Below, piece by piece: positions 34,511 to 34,802 of a stretch of 34,802 nt of DNA. Position 1 is the stretch's first letter. Every line of letters starts with the position of its first letter. Location: the NCBI GenBank assembly GCA_036337765.1, contig JAYZDP010000094.1, positions 1 to 34,802 on the forward strand, given 5' to 3'. The DNA comes from JAYZDP01 sp036337765. Its GTDB lineage: Bacteria; Acidobacteriota; Thermoanaerobaculia; Multivoradales; Multivoraceae. Below the pieces are notes generated by a model. The model searched no databases. It was not told where the DNA came from and was given only the letters and a program-made list of their open reading frames with translations. Made by a program: the position numbers and the translations under genes.

Positions 34511-34802
34511 ATGCGACGCCGCGACATGATGCACCGCCTGCAGCGCGGGGAGGCGTGGGACTTCGTCGTCATCGGCGGCGGCGCCACCGGGCTCGGCGTG
34601 GCCGTCGACGCTGCCGCCCGTGGCTACCGGACCCTGCTGACAGAACAGAGCGACTTCGCCAAGGGCACCTCCAGCCGCTCGACCAAGCTGGTTCACGGTG
34701 GCGTGCGCTATCTGCAGCAGGGCAATGTGGCGCTGGTGCTCGAGGCACTTCACGAGCGTGGACTGCTGCGCCAAAACGCTCCCCACCTCGTTTCGGACAT
34801 AC
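34511..34802 (+). CDS. glpD: Aerobic glycerol-3-phosphate dehydrogenase, 5' part (runs off the window)
   Basis: The first 97 residues are present: WDFVVIGGGATGLGVAVDAA (FAD-binding GGGATG at 22-27), ARGYRTLLTEQSDFAKGTSS, RSTKLVHGGVRYLQQGNVAL, VLEALHERGLLRQNAPHLV. This is the near-invariant N-terminus of GlpD, the membrane-associated FAD enzyme that oxidises glycerol-3-phosphate to dihydroxyacetone phosphate and passes electrons to quinone. ATG 34511 is used, but ATG 34526 or 34529 could be the start. The frame is open to the window end, so the gene is truncated only by the window. Confidence 0.93.
   Translation, partial: MRRRDMMHRLQRGEAWDFVVIGGGATGLGVAVDAAARGYRTLLTEQSDFAKGTSSRSTKLVHGGVRYLQQGNVALVLEALHERGLLRQNAPHLVSDI

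Overview
The window is high-GC, densely packed DNA from a Gram-negative bacterium. Signal peptides, two outer-membrane beta-barrel-like proteins, a LolA-fold periplasmic protein and periplasmic c-type cytochromes all point to a double membrane. The gene style (a short ECF-type sigma factor remnant, cytochrome c fused to a type II copper monooxygenase, an Ada-AlkA fusion) would suit an Acidobacteriota-like lineage, but that is a low-confidence impression without database searches. No rRNA, tRNA, CRISPR array, insertion sequence or prophage was recognised.

The main result is two genes that look like selenoprotein genes, each hidden by an in-frame UGA. At 1457-2110 (minus) a deiodinase-like protein reads through UGA in the motif GSYT-U-PPF. 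At 28948-29301 (plus) an ArsC/Spx-like thioredoxin-fold protein carries a U-T-S-C active site. Each UGA is followed by a hairpin with the layout of a bacterial SECIS element (loop 15-22 nt from the UGA, G at loop position 2). Two independent cases in 35 kb imply that the organism has a working selenocysteine system, although none of its machinery is in the window.

Layout. 1-252: broken PilZ-type gene. 350-3568 (minus): acyltransferase, SRPBCC protein (frameshifted), deiodinase-like selenoprotein and MetE-like protein, with overlapping or very short junctions. 3685-4962: class III aminotransferase. 4959-6278 (minus): stand-alone LanC-like protein. 6288-9068: alkylation-repair island, with ogt and an Ada-AlkA fusion on minus and a divergent, frameshifted tag on plus. 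9078-12421: class C beta-lactamase-like hydrolase, dienelactone hydrolase and crotonase-family enzyme. 12526-18339 (plus): tight five-gene run of acyl-CoA synthetase, ketopantoate-reductase-like protein, a secreted His-rich unknown, a beta-barrel-like protein and an aminotransferase. 18270-20994: flavin monooxygenase, sigma-factor remnant and TauD-like dioxygenase.

21030-28143 (minus) is a coherent exporter-type operon: TetR regulator, LolA-like periplasmic protein, three FtsX/MacB-type permeases (two of them tandem duplicates), LolD-type ATPase and an outer-membrane barrel protein. 28183-32819 holds a secreted PKD-like protein, the ArsC-like selenoprotein, and two paralogous cytochrome c/copper monooxygenases flanking a DUF899 thioredoxin-like protein. 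32893-34802 holds a broken SelA-fold PLP enzyme, an FMN reductase and the start of glpD.

At least five genes or remnants carry lesions, and most are repaired by adding a single base. That pattern fits either sequencing/assembly indels or ongoing decay. The two UGA genes differ: they need no frame change, and their UGA sits exactly at the redox-active position.
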